Source: CAVZBW01 sp963778465 (GTDB taxonomy: Bacteria; Actinomycetota; Acidimicrobiia; Acidimicrobiales; RAAP-2). From it: a stretch of 64,000 nucleotides of DNA. How positions within the stretch are numbered: position 1 is the first letter of the stretch; every line of letters begins with the position of its first letter. The notes below the pieces were generated by a model. The model searched no databases and was not told where the DNA came from. It saw only the letters and a program-made list of their open reading frames with translations. The stretch is taken from positions 124,001 through 188,000 of the forward strand of contig CAVZUK010000002.1 in assembly GCA_963778465.1 (NCBI GenBank), read 5' to 3'. Made by a program: the position numbers and the translations under genes. Below, piece by piece: positions 10,733 to 19,126 of the stretch.

Positions 10733-11139
10733 TGACGGAGGCCATGAGCACCGACGCGACGAACAACGACGCCGCGAACAACGACGCCGCGAACAACGAG
10801 GCCGTGGACAAGGACGCCGTCAGCAACGGCACCACGAGCGCCCCGGCGGCGAGCGCCGGCACCGCGGCCGAGGCGGCGAGCGAGGGCCGGGCCAACGCAC
10901 GCAAGGTGCGGGAGGGCACCGTGGTGTCGGACCGTATGGAGTCGACCATCGTCGTCGCGGTGGTCGAGCGGGTGCGCCACCCCCGGTACGGCAAGACGGT
11001 GCAGCGCACCAAGCGCCTGTACTGCAGCGACCCGGAGAACTCGGCCAAGGTCGGCGACCGGGTGCGCGTGATCGAGACCCGTCCCGTGTCCAAGCTGAAG
11101 CGCTGGCGGCTCGCCGAGGTGACGGAGCGTGCCCGATGA
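10732..11139 (+). CDS. rpsQ: 30S ribosomal protein S17 with Asn/Asp/Ala-rich N-terminal extension
   Basis: S17 binds the 5' domain of 16S rRNA. The core starts near residue 54 (ARKVREGTVVSDRMESTI) and includes HPRYGKTVQRTKRLY and KVGDRVRVIETRPVSK. About 53 preceding residues contain a 15-base DNA tandem repeat coding Asn-Asn-Asp-Ala-Ala, unlike normal S17 (about 85 residues). ATG 10744 is a possible later start, but ATG 10732 overlaps the rpmC stop and fits the coupling seen elsewhere in the operon. Confidence 0.9.
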   Translation: MTEAMSTDATNNDAANNDAANNEAVDKDAVSNGTTSAPAASAGTAAEAASEGRANARKVREGTVVSDRMESTIVVAVVERVRHPRYGKTVQRTKRLYCSDPENSAKVGDRVRVIETRPVSKLKRWRLAEVTERAR

Positions 11140-11504
11140 TCCAGCAGGAGTCGCGCCTACGGGTGGCGGACAACTCCGGGGCCCGGGAGGTGCTGTGCAT
11201 CCGGGTCCTCGGGGGGTCGCGCCGGCGCTACGCGAGCATCGGCGACGTCTTCGTGGCCACGGTCAAGGACGCCATCCCCGGCGCGGCCGTGAAGAAGGGC
11301 GACGTGGTGCGGTGCGTGGTCGTGCGCACCAAGAAGGAGAAGCGGCGGCCCGACGGCAGCTACATCCGCTTCGACGAGAACGCCGCCGTCCTGATCAACG
11401 ACCAGCAGCAGCCGCGCGGCACCCGGATCTTCGGACCGGTCGGTCGAGAGCTCCGGGACAAGCGCTTCATGCGAATCGTCTCGCTGGCGCCGGAGGTGTT
11501 GTGA
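11136..11504 (+). CDS. rplN: 50S ribosomal protein L14
   Basis: L14 contacts 16S rRNA to form intersubunit bridges. The 122 residues show MIQQESRLRVADNSGAREV, the GDVFVATVKDAIPGAAVKKG segment and the end RFMRIVSLAPEVL. The start overlaps the rpsQ stop (ATGA) and its own stop overlaps the rplX ATG. Confidence 0.97.
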   Translation: MIQQESRLRVADNSGAREVLCIRVLGGSRRRYASIGDVFVATVKDAIPGAAVKKGDVVRCVVVRTKKEKRRPDGSYIRFDENAAVLINDQQQPRGTRIFGPVGRELRDKRFMRIVSLAPEVL

Positions 11505-11809
11505 TGAGAATCCGCAAGGGTGACCGGGTGATCGTCCGGTCCGGCAAGTACAAGGGCCACCGGGCCGAGGTGGTCCGCGCCATCCCGTCGGAGGGTCGGG
11601 TGGTGATCGAGGGTGCCAACGTGGCCAAGCGCCACGCCAAGCCGACCCGCGCCACGATGCAGGGCGGGATCATCGACAAGTTCATGCCGATGCCGGTCTC
11701 GGCGGTCTCGATCGTCTGCGGGTCGTGCGGGCCCACGAGGATCGGGATGCGCTTCGACGAGTCGGGCAAGAAGGTGCGCGTGTGCCGGAAGTGCGGGAAC
11801 GACCTGTGA
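11504..11809 (+). CDS. rplX: 50S ribosomal protein L24 with zinc-ribbon-like end
   Basis: L24 is an assembly initiator near the tunnel exit. The KOW motif is RKGDRVIVRSGKYKGHRAEV (residues 4-23), followed by VEG-type strands and an IIDKFMPMPVSAV segment. The C-terminus has two CxxC pairs, CGSCG and CRKCG, likely to bind zinc, a variant found in many Gram-positive lineages. The protein is 101 residues. It overlaps rplN and rplE at either end. Confidence 0.95.
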   Translation: MRIRKGDRVIVRSGKYKGHRAEVVRAIPSEGRVVIEGANVAKRHAKPTRATMQGGIIDKFMPMPVSAVSIVCGSCGPTRIGMRFDESGKKVRVCRKCGNDL

Positions 11810-12381
11810 GCGCGACCGCCCCCACGCGCCAGCTGCCCCGCCTCGAGGACCGCTACCGCAGGGAGATCCGGGACGCCCTGCGCTCGGAGCTCGGCCTCGG
11901 CAACGTCATGGAGGTCCCGCGGCTCGAGAAGATCGTGATCAACATGGGCGTGGGCCGGGCCACCCAGTCGCCGTCCCTTATCGAGGGGGCCCAGCGTGAC
12001 CTCGAGGTCATCACCGGACAGAAGCCGGTGGTCACCCGGGCCAAGCAGTCCATCGCCAGCTTCAAGCTCCGCGAGGGCATGCCGATCGGGGTGAAGGTGA
12101 CCCTGCGGGGCGACCGGGCTTGGGAGTTCCTGGACCGCCTGATCAGCCTGGCCATCCCGAGGATCCGCGACTTCCGGGGCCTCTCCCCGCGCGGCTTCGA
12201 CGGCCGCGGCAACTACACCTTCGGGGTGACCGAGCAGCTGATCTTCCCCGAGATCGATTACGACCGCATCGACACCGTGCGCGGGATGGACATCACCATC
12301 GTGACGACCGCCCGCGACGACGCAGGGGGCCGGGGGCTGCTCAGGGCGCTCGGCTTCCCCTTCCGACAGGAGACTCGATAA
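11806..12381 (+). CDS. rplE: 50S ribosomal protein L5
   Basis: L5 binds 5S rRNA and contacts P-site tRNA and the S13 bridge. The 191 residues begin at GTG 11806, which overlaps the rplX stop (GTGA). Family motifs include EKIVINMGVG, TGQKPVVTRAKQSIASFKLREG, RDFRGLSPRGFDGRGNYTFG and the end LLRALGFPF. No extension is seen. Confidence 0.97.
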   Translation: MSATAPTRQLPRLEDRYRREIRDALRSELGLGNVMEVPRLEKIVINMGVGRATQSPSLIEGAQRDLEVITGQKPVVTRAKQSIASFKLREGMPIGVKVTLRGDRAWEFLDRLISLAIPRIRDFRGLSPRGFDGRGNYTFGVTEQLIFPEIDYDRIDTVRGMDITIVTTARDDAGGRGLLRALGFPFRQETR

Positions 12382-12386
12382 CCACC

Positions 12387-12572
12387 ATGGCCAAGAAGGC
12401 GCTCGTCGAAAAGCAACAAGCCATTCCCAAGTTCAAGGTGCGCGGCTACACCCGATGCCGTCGCTGTGGACGACCGCGGTCGGTGTACAAGAAGTTCGGC
12501 CTCTGCCGGATCTGCCTGAGGACGATGGTGCACGCGGGGGAGATCCCCGGCGTGACCAAGGCGAGCTGGTGA
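12387..12572 (+). CDS. rpsZ: 30S ribosomal protein S14, zinc-binding type Z
   Basis: Short S14 of the C+ type, 61 residues, with the zinc pairs CRRCG and CRICLR and the segment RPRSVYKKFGL. It belongs to the 30S head. Zinc-free S14 paralogues are usually encoded elsewhere in actinobacteria under Zur control; this copy in the spc operon is the housekeeping one. The ATG is 5 bases after the rplE stop, and the AGGAG motif at the end of rplE is rather far upstream. Confidence 0.95.
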   Translation: MAKKALVEKQQAIPKFKVRGYTRCRRCGRPRSVYKKFGLCRICLRTMVHAGEIPGVTKASW

Positions 12573-12584
12573 GGTGAGGCCCAG

Positions 12585-12989
<405 letters not shown>

Positions 12990-12995
12990 TCGCTG

Positions 12996-13535
12996 ATGTC
13001 CCGTGTCGGACGCATGCCCATCCCCGTGCCCTCGGGTGTCGACGTGACGCTGGGTGACGGCGCCGTCACCGTGAAGGGCCCCCAGGGCACCCTGGCGCGC
13101 GGTCTCCCCGAGCGGATCACGCTGCGCCAGGAGGGCGACGTGCTGGTCGTGGAGCGGCCCAACGACGAGCGCCAGAACCGGGCGCTGCACGGCCTGACCC
13201 GCTCGCTCGTGGCCAACATGGTGACGGGCGTGACCCAGGGCTTCTCGAAGGAGCTCGAGATCGTGGGCGTGGGCTACCGGGCCAACGCTCGGGGGCCGCG
13301 CACCCTCGAGATGTCGCTCGGCTTCTCCCACCCCGTGCTGGTCGAGGCCCCCGAGGGCATCACCTTCGAGGTCCCCTCGCCGACCAGGGTGGTGGTGCGC
13401 GGCATCGACAAGGAGCTGGTGGGCCAGGTGGCCGCCGACATCCGCAAGCATCGCCGTCCCGAGCCCTACAAGGGCAAGGGCGTGCGGTACGCGGGCGAGC
13501 GCGTGATGCGCAAGGCCGGGAAGGCGGCGAAGTGA
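12996..13535 (+). CDS. rplF: 50S ribosomal protein L6
   Basis: L6 lies near the elongation factor binding region and the sarcin-ricin loop. The 179 residues start MSRVGRMPIPVPSGV and contain VGVGYRANARG, SLGFSHPV and the C-terminal block RRPEPYKGKGVRYAGE. The TGA overlaps the rplR ATG by one base. Confidence 0.97.
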   Translation: MSRVGRMPIPVPSGVDVTLGDGAVTVKGPQGTLARGLPERITLRQEGDVLVVERPNDERQNRALHGLTRSLVANMVTGVTQGFSKELEIVGVGYRANARGPRTLEMSLGFSHPVLVEAPEGITFEVPSPTRVVVRGIDKELVGQVAADIRKHRRPEPYKGKGVRYAGERVMRKAGKAAK

Positions 13536-13909
13536 TGACGTCCAAGAGCTCGACCAGGTACCTGCGGCTGCGTCGGCATGCCCGGGTCCGCCGCAAGCTG
13601 AGTGGGACGTCGGAGCGGCCACGCCTCGCCGTGCACCGCTCGCACCGGCACATCTCGGCGCAGATCATCGACGACACGAGCGGGAGCACCGTGGCCTCGG
13701 CCTCGAGCGTCGAGTCCGAGCTGCGCCAGCGGTTCGGCCAGGCGGGCGGCGGTAACGTGGCCGCCGCCGAGGCCGTCGGCAGGTTGGTAGGCGTCAGGGC
13801 CGGCGAGGCCGGGATCCGGCGCGTCGTCTTCGATCGGGGCGGCTACGCGTACCACGGCCGAGTCGCGGCGGTGGCCGACGGGGCCCGCGCCGAGGGATTG
13901 GAGTTCTAG
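13535..13909 (+). CDS. rplR: 50S ribosomal protein L18
   Basis: L18 binds 5S rRNA together with L5. The 124 residues include RLRRHARVRRKLSGTSERPR, the RPRLAVHRSHRHISAQIID strand and the end RVVFDRGGYAYHGRVAAVAD. ATG 13535 overlaps the rplF stop; a GTG three bases upstream is possible but adds nothing. Confidence 0.95.
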   Translation: MTSKSSTRYLRLRRHARVRRKLSGTSERPRLAVHRSHRHISAQIIDDTSGSTVASASSVESELRQRFGQAGGGNVAAAEAVGRLVGVRAGEAGIRRVVFDRGGYAYHGRVAAVADGARAEGLEF

Positions 13910-13912
13910 GAG

Positions 13913-14461
13913 ATGCCTGACCCACAGTACGAAGAGCGCACCATCCGGGTGAACCGGGTGGCCAAGGTCGTCCAGGGCGGGCGCCGCTTCTCGTTCGCCG
14001 CGTTGATGGTGGTGGGCGACGGCAACGGCCGCGTGGGCCTCGGCTACGGCAAGGCCAAGGAGGCCGGCCTGGCGGTGCAGAAGGGCATCGAGGAGGCCAG
14101 GAAGAACGTCTTCGAGGTGCCCCTTGCCGGCACGACCATCGTTCACGCCGTCCTCGGCGAGAGCGGTGCCGGGCGGGTGCTGTTGAAGCCTGCCGCCCCG
14201 GGCACGGGCGTCATCGCCGGTGGGGCGGCGCGCGCCATCCTCGAGATGGCCGGCATCCGGGACATCCTTTCCAAGTCCCTCGGATCGTCCAACGCGATCA
14301 ACGTCGCCCACGCGACCATCGCCGGGCTGCGCGACCTGCGCCGGCCCGACGTGGTGGCCCGCCTGCGCGACCTGGACGCCGACGAGGTCGTCCCCGCGGG
14401 GGTGCTGCGCGCCTACCGGGAGCGCCGGCGCGAGATCGATATGTACACGGAGGCGAGATGA
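13913..14461 (+). CDS. rpsE: 30S ribosomal protein S5
   Basis: S5 helps form the mRNA entry channel and affects decoding fidelity. The 182 residues contain the double-stranded RNA-binding part VAKVVQGGRRFSFAALMVVG, GYGKAKEAGLAVQKGIEEA and the C-terminal part from AGGAARAILEMAGIRDI to KSLGSSNAINVAHATI. ATG 13913 is preceded by AGGAG that overlaps the rplR stop region. The stop overlaps the rpmD start (ATGA). Confidence 0.97.
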   Translation: MPDPQYEERTIRVNRVAKVVQGGRRFSFAALMVVGDGNGRVGLGYGKAKEAGLAVQKGIEEARKNVFEVPLAGTTIVHAVLGESGAGRVLLKPAAPGTGVIAGGAARAILEMAGIRDILSKSLGSSNAINVAHATIAGLRDLRRPDVVARLRDLDADEVVPAGVLRAYRERRREIDMYTEAR

Positions 14462-14691
14462 GCCACGAGCCACGTGCCCGCTGGGCCGAGGGCGGCGTCG
14501 CACCCGGGCCGCATCTCAAGGTGACCCAGGTCCGGTCCGGCATCGGCGCCAAGCCCAAGACCCGGGGGACGCTGCGGGCCCTGGGCCTGCGTGGCCCCGG
14601 CCGGGTCAACCGCCTCCCCGATCGTCCCGAGATCCGCGGGATGCTCGACCGGGTGGGTCATCTCGTACGCGTCGAGGAGGTGACGTCGTGA
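14458..14691 (+). CDS. rpmD: 50S ribosomal protein L30
   Basis: Small 50S protein with family motif LKVTQVRSGIGAKPKTRGTL and LGLRGPGRVNRLPDRPEIRG. At 77 residues it has about 18 extra residues at the N-terminus compared with typical L30. The start overlaps rpsE by four bases (ATGA) and the stop overlaps the rplO GTG. Confidence 0.94.
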   Translation: MSHEPRARWAEGGVAPGPHLKVTQVRSGIGAKPKTRGTLRALGLRGPGRVNRLPDRPEIRGMLDRVGHLVRVEEVTS

Positions 14692-15176
14692 AGCTGCACG
14701 AGCTCGCGCCGGCCCCCGGCTCGCACCGCCGCGCCCGCAGGGTGGGTCGGGGCACCGGCGGCAAGGGCGGGAAGACCGCCGGTCGCGGCACCAAGGGCCA
14801 GGGCGCGCGGGACAACGTGAAGCCCGGCTTCGAGGGCGGCCAGCTGCCCCTCTTGCAGCGGATCCCCAAGCTGCGGGGGTTCAAGAACCCGTTCCGGATC
14901 GAGTACGTCCCGGTGAACGTGGACGTGCTCGAGGCGCTCGGCGTCGACGTCGTGACGCCGGAGACCCTGGCGCGAGCCGGCGTCGTCCGCAAGGGGGCCC
15001 TGGTCAAGGTGCTGGGCCGCGGCGAGATCCGCCGCGCCGTCGAGGTCCACGCCCACGCCTTCTCGCGCGCCGCCGAGGAGGCCATCACCGCCGCCGGCGG
15101 CCGTGTCGAGCGCCTGCCCCTTCCCTACGCTCAGGGTCGTCCGCCTGCACGAGGCAACGCCCTGATGAACAGGTAG
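14688..15176 (+). CDS. rplO: 50S ribosomal protein L15
   Basis: L15 is a late-assembly organiser of the 50S subunit. GTG 14688 overlaps the rpmD stop and begins KLHELAPAPGSHRRARRVGRG, followed by the Gly-rich GKTAGRGTKGQGAR, GFEGGQLPLLQRIPKLRGF and the globular C-terminal domain. The 162 residues are slightly longer than usual, with an additional end LPYAQGRPPARGNALMNR. Confidence 0.96.
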   Translation: MKLHELAPAPGSHRRARRVGRGTGGKGGKTAGRGTKGQGARDNVKPGFEGGQLPLLQRIPKLRGFKNPFRIEYVPVNVDVLEALGVDVVTPETLARAGVVRKGALVKVLGRGEIRRAVEVHAHAFSRAAEEAITAAGGRVERLPLPYAQGRPPARGNALMNR

Positions 15177-15179
15177 GGT
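15174..15179 (+). promoter_or_regulatory. Candidate -10 element (TAGGGT) ahead of secY
   Basis: TAGGGT overlaps the rplO stop codon. It would place a transcription start about 40 bases before secY, which has its own GAGGAAGG ribosome-binding site. It may let secY-adk-map be transcribed apart from the ribosomal genes. Match quality is modest and no -35 is visible. Confidence 0.25.
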
Positions 15180-15227
15180 CTCGCCCAAGTCACTTTCGGC
15201 GGACGGGCGGCTCGGCGAGGAAGGACC

Positions 15228-16520
15228 ATGCTCTCCAGGCTCGGCAATATCTTCCGGGTACCGGACCTGCGCAACAAGGTCCTGTTCACCTTAACCATCG
15301 TCGCCCTGTACCAGCTCGGGGCGAACGTCCCCGTGCCCGGGGTCAGTTACGCGCGGGTGCAGCAGTTGCAACACGCCGCGGGTGCATCCGGCGTGCTCGG
15401 CTTCCTCAACCTGTTCTCGGGCGGGGCCCTCACGCGGCTCGCCATCTTCGGGTTGGGCGTGATGCCCTACATCACGAGCTCGATTATCATCCAGCTGCTC
15501 GCCACGGTGATCCCCAAGCTCGAGGAGTGGAGGGACCAGGGCGCGGTCGGGCAGAAGAAGCTCACCCAGACCACCCGCTATCTCACGATCGCGCTCGCGT
15601 TGATGCAGTCGACGGGTCTCGTCTACGTCTTCCACGGCAACGACTCGAGCTTCCTCGGCCTGAGCCAGAGCATCGACCTGATCCCCAACTTCTCGCTGCC
15701 GCTCGGGGCGTTCATGGTGCTGTGCCTGACCGCGGGCACCGCCTTCGTCATGTGGCTCGCCGAGCTGATCACCCAGCGGGGCATCGGCCAGGGCATGTCC
15801 ATCCTGATCTTCGCCAACGTGGTGGCGGGCATCCCCTCGGGAGGGAACGCCATCCTGCAGGAGGGCGGGGACGTCAAGTTCGCGGTGATCATCGCGGTCT
15901 CGTTGCTCCTGCTCGTGGCCATCGTCTTCGTGGAGCAGGGGCAGCGCCGGATCCCGGTCACCTTCGCCAAACGGGTGGTGGGGCGCCGCACGACCGGGGG
16001 CACCACCACCTACATACCGCTCAAGGTCAACCAGTCCGGGGTGATCCCGATCATCTTCGCGAGCTCGGTCCTGTACATCCCGGTGCTGCTCTCGAACATC
16101 GTCCCCTCGACCAGTTTCCGCAATTTCGTCAACCACAACCTCACGCCGACCAGCGGCTTCTACATCACGTCGTACTTCATCCTCATCGTCCTGTTCTGCT
16201 TCTTCTACGTGTTCGTGGCCTTCGATCCCCATCAACAGGCCGACATCCTGCGCAAACAGGGCGGCTTCATCCCGGCGATCCGGCCGGGCCCGCAGACCGA
16301 GCGCTACCTCTCGCACATCCTGAGCCGCCTCACGGTCCCGGGGTCCCTGTTCCTCGCGACGGTGGCCGTCCTGCCGTCGGTCCTCATGGCGGCGTGGAAC
16401 ATCAACCGGTTCCCGTTCTACGGGACGACCCTGCTGATCTCCGTGGGGGTCGCCCTGGAGACCATGAAGCAGATCGACAGCCAGTTGATGATGCGCAATT
16501 ACGAGGGATTCCTTAAGTAG
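15228..16520 (+). CDS. secY: Preprotein translocase subunit SecY
   Basis: Channel subunit of the SecYEG translocon in the cytoplasmic membrane. The 430 residues form ten predicted transmembrane helices. Family markers are NLFSGGALTRLAIFGLGVMP, the ITQRGIGQGMSILIFANV region and the cytoplasmic loop with FDPHQQADILRKQGGFIPAI. ATG 15228 has GAGGAAGG upstream. It sits between rplO and adk as in most bacteria, with 6 bases to adk. Confidence 0.97.
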   Translation: MLSRLGNIFRVPDLRNKVLFTLTIVALYQLGANVPVPGVSYARVQQLQHAAGASGVLGFLNLFSGGALTRLAIFGLGVMPYITSSIIIQLLATVIPKLEEWRDQGAVGQKKLTQTTRYLTIALALMQSTGLVYVFHGNDSSFLGLSQSIDLIPNFSLPLGAFMVLCLTAGTAFVMWLAELITQRGIGQGMSILIFANVVAGIPSGGNAILQEGGDVKFAVIIAVSLLLLVAIVFVEQGQRRIPVTFAKRVVGRRTTGGTTTYIPLKVNQSGVIPIIFASSVLYIPVLLSNIVPSTSFRNFVNHNLTPTSGFYITSYFILIVLFCFFYVFVAFDPHQQADILRKQGGFIPAIRPGPQTERYLSHILSRLTVPGSLFLATVAVLPSVLMAAWNINRFPFYGTTLLISVGVALETMKQIDSQLMMRNYEGFLK

Positions 16521-16526
16521 GGGCTG

Positions 16527-17198
16527 GTGGTTCCCGGGGTACGAATCGTGGTGCTGGGCAAGCAGGGGGCCGGAAAGGGGACGCAGTGCGTGCGACTTTC
16601 CCACCATTACGTGGTGGCCCACATCTCCACCGGCGACATGTTGCGGGCGGCCGTCAAGGCAGGGACCGAGCTCGGTGAGCGGGCCAGGGCGGAGATGGAC
16701 CGCGGCAACCTGATCCCCGACACCCTCGTCATGGAGATGGTGGAGAGCCGGCTGAGCGAGCCCGACACCCGTCGCGGCTTCGTGCTCGACGGCTGCCCGC
16801 GCACGACGGCCCAGGCCGAGATGCTCGAGGACCTGCTCTTCCCGATGCACCTCGACCTCGCGATCGACATCGAGGTCCCGACCTCGGCCGTGCTCCGCCG
16901 GCTGGCCTCCCGCCGGGTGTGCGCCGACTGCGGCACCAACTACTCCGTGGCGGCCCCTCCGACCACGCCGTGGATCTGCGACGTGTGCGGCGGCGACGTG
17001 GTGCAGCGAGAGGACGACAAGGAGGACGCCATCGCACGCCGTCTCGAGCTCTACGAGCGCCAGACGGCGCCGCTCATCGACTGGTACCACGAGCGAGGCC
17101 TGCTCGAGCGCGTCTACGGAGTCGGCTCGCAGGACGCGGTCACCCGCCGGATGGTGCGCTCCATAGAGGAGCGCCGCCGCAGGGGGCCGGTCGGGTGA
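16527..17198 (+). CDS. adk: Adenylate kinase with zinc-binding LID
   Basis: Catalyses AMP + ATP to 2 ADP in the cytosol. The P-loop is GKQGAGKGTQ, the AMP-binding site includes HISTGDMLRAA, and DGCPRTTAQAE is the conserved strand. The LID is the long type, with CADCG and CDVCGGD pairs about 20 residues apart that should bind structural zinc. The 223 residues are normal for this type. GTG 16527 follows secY by 6 bases. The stop overlaps the map GTG (GTGA). Confidence 0.95.
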   Translation: MVPGVRIVVLGKQGAGKGTQCVRLSHHYVVAHISTGDMLRAAVKAGTELGERARAEMDRGNLIPDTLVMEMVESRLSEPDTRRGFVLDGCPRTTAQAEMLEDLLFPMHLDLAIDIEVPTSAVLRRLASRRVCADCGTNYSVAAPPTTPWICDVCGGDVVQREDDKEDAIARRLELYERQTAPLIDWYHERGLLERVYGVGSQDAVTRRMVRSIEERRRRGPVG

Positions 17199-17935
17199 GG
17201 CGCCGGCCGGAGGAGATCGCCAAGATGCGCCGGGCCGGCCTGGTAGTAGCCGAGATGCTCGACGTCACCGCCGAGGCCGCGAAGCCCGGGGTGACCACCC
17301 GGGAGCTGGATCGCCTCGCCCGAGAGGTGCTCGAGCGGAGGGGAGCCACGTCGAATTTCCTCGGGTACCACGGGTTTCCCGCGGTGATCTGCACGTCGCC
17401 CAACAGCATGATCGTGCACGGGATCCCCGGCGAGTACGAGCTCGCCGACGGGGACATCGTGTCCCTCGACTGCGGGGCCATCATCGAGGGCTACCACGGC
17501 GACGCCGCCCGGACGGTCGCCGTCGGGGAGGTCTCCGCCGAGGCCCGCCGGCTCCTCGAGGTCACCGAGCGCAGCCTGTGGGCCGGGATCGAGCAGCTGC
17601 GCCCGGGACGCCGGCTCCACGAGGTCGGTCGGGCGGTCCAGCAGGTGGCCGAGGCGGCCGGCTACTCGGTGGTGCGCGAGTACGTCGGCCATGCCATCGG
17701 CACCGCCATGCACGAGCAGCCCCAGGTCCCCAACTACTGGCCGGGCAGCCCCGGGCCCACCTTGAAGCGCGGCATGGTCTTTGCCGTGGAGCCGATGGTC
17801 AACGTGGGCAGCGCCGAGACCCGGGTGCTGGACGACCAGTGGAGCGTGGTCACGGCCGACGGGAAGCTCTCCGCCCACTTCGAGCACTCGATCGCTGTCA
17901 CCGACGACGGTCCCGAGGTGTTGACCCTGGCCTGA
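17195..17935 (+). CDS. map: Methionine aminopeptidase, type I
   Basis: Removes the initiator methionine from nascent proteins. The 246 residues have the five metal ligands in order: Asp in SLDCGAI, Asp in YHGDAART, His in YVGHAIGTAMHE, Glu in FAVEPMV and Glu in HFEHSIAVT. No N-terminal zinc-finger or SH3-binding extension is present. GTG 17195 overlaps the adk stop. The gene ends 6 bases from a convergent gene. Confidence 0.96.
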   Translation: MRRRPEEIAKMRRAGLVVAEMLDVTAEAAKPGVTTRELDRLAREVLERRGATSNFLGYHGFPAVICTSPNSMIVHGIPGEYELADGDIVSLDCGAIIEGYHGDAARTVAVGEVSAEARRLLEVTERSLWAGIEQLRPGRRLHEVGRAVQQVAEAAGYSVVREYVGHAIGTAMHEQPQVPNYWPGSPGPTLKRGMVFAVEPMVNVGSAETRVLDDQWSVVTADGKLSAHFEHSIAVTDDGPEVLTLA

Positions 17936-17941
17936 GCGGGC

Positions 17942-18853
17942 TCAGGGCCCCCCCGCCCGCCCGCTCGCCCGGCGGTCCGCCAATCCCCGGGCACGGCTCG
18001 CCAGCCCAGCCACCCCGAGCAGGCCGGCCACCTCTTCGAAGGCTGCCGTCGGCCCTTTCCAGCGCAGGTCCTCGGCGCACCCGAGCAGGCTCCGGTCCAC
18101 CCGGAGCGTCGCCAGGTCCAAGAAGAGCTCGGCCAGGGCCCGCTCCTCGGCCAGGCGCTCGGCCAGGCGGGGCGCGCCCCGGACGGCTTTGCGCACTTCC
18201 GGGTCCCAGTCGGCCACCCGGTCCGGTATGGCGTCCAGGGTCCCGTAGTGGGCGAGCACGATCGAGGCGGAACGCTTGCCCCATCCGGCCAGGCCGGGAA
18301 ACCCGTCGGCCGAGTCGCCGACCAGGGCCAACCAGTGGGGGATGGAGTGGGGAAGCACCTCGTAGCGCTCGAGCACGCCGTCCTCGTCGACGAGCCGCCC
18401 CTGGCGGCGGTCCAGCTGGACGACCCGGCGCCCCCGCACCGCCTGGGCCAGGTCCTTGTCGGGGGTGCAGATCACCACCTGCTCGACCTCGGGATCGTCG
18501 TCGGCCACCGCGGCGGCCGAGGCGAGGGCGTCGTCGGCCTCGAGGTCCACCATCGGCCAGACCGTGATGCCGAGCGCCACCAGGGAGGATTCGAGGAGGG
18601 GGAACTGGCCCAGGAGCTCGGGCGGGACGCCGGCGGACGTCTTGTAGCCCGGCCAGCGCTCGTTGCGGAAGGACTCGATCACGTGGTCGGTGGCCACCCC
18701 CAGGTGGGTGGCCCCCTCCGCCAGCATCGTGACCAGCGAGGCCAGCACCCCGCCGACGGCGGCCACCTCCGTCCCGCCCGGCCCCTTGCGGGACGGCTGG
18801 CCGAAGTGGTGCCGGAACAGCTCGTAGGTGCCGTCGACCAGGTGGACGCGCAT
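17942..18853 (-). CDS. 5'-3' exonuclease-like protein (PolA N-terminal nuclease family)
   Basis: Stand-alone relative of the 5' nuclease domain of DNA polymerase I, 303 residues. Metal-binding acidic motifs are visible: HLVDGTYELFR at the start, LEADDALAS near residue 105, CTPDKDLAQAV near 130 and ALVGDSADGFPGLAGWGKRSA near 195, the last being the helix-hairpin-helix entry. The expected activity is cleavage of 5' flaps or RNA primers. It lies on the opposite strand between map and infA, interrupting what is normally one continuous ribosomal cluster. Such short exonuclease genes are common in actinobacteria, but this position looks specific to a lineage. Confidence 0.8.
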   Translation of the reverse strand: MRVHLVDGTYELFRHHFGQPSRKGPGGTEVAAVGGVLASLVTMLAEGATHLGVATDHVIESFRNERWPGYKTSAGVPPELLGQFPLLESSLVALGITVWPMVDLEADDALASAAAVADDDPEVEQVVICTPDKDLAQAVRGRRVVQLDRRQGRLVDEDGVLERYEVLPHSIPHWLALVGDSADGFPGLAGWGKRSASIVLAHYGTLDAIPDRVADWDPEVRKAVRGAPRLAERLAEERALAELFLDLATLRVDRSLLGCAEDLRWKGPTAAFEEVAGLLGVAGLASRARGLADRRASGRAGGP

Positions 18854-18951
18854 AGGCTGAGCTTCGCACCGTTGCGGCCCGGTTCGCGGGGCTAGGCCGC
18901 TCCGGCCCAGGCCTCGGGGTCGACCGGGGTGGCAGAGCCCCGTGAGCGCGG

Positions 18952-18957
18952 TAAACT
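18952..18957 (+). promoter_or_regulatory. Candidate -10 element (TAAACT) for the infA operon
   Basis: TAAACT lies in the 273-base region between the divergent exonuclease gene and infA. With map cut off from infA by the opposite-strand gene, a promoter is required here. It would give a leader of about 165 bases. I see no strong -35. Confidence 0.45.
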
Positions 18958-19126
18958 ATCTGTTCGGCTCCGCGCCCCGGCCCGAACGTCCCCGACTGAA
19001 GGCCACCGGCGCAGGGAACCCCGTTCTTGCGGATGCGGCCTCGCGCCTTCCGCGGGGGGCGGTCCCGAGGCCCGGGCTCGCTCCGGGCCGGGAGCAGCAA
19101 GGGTCAACGAACCGAGGAGAAGTCAC

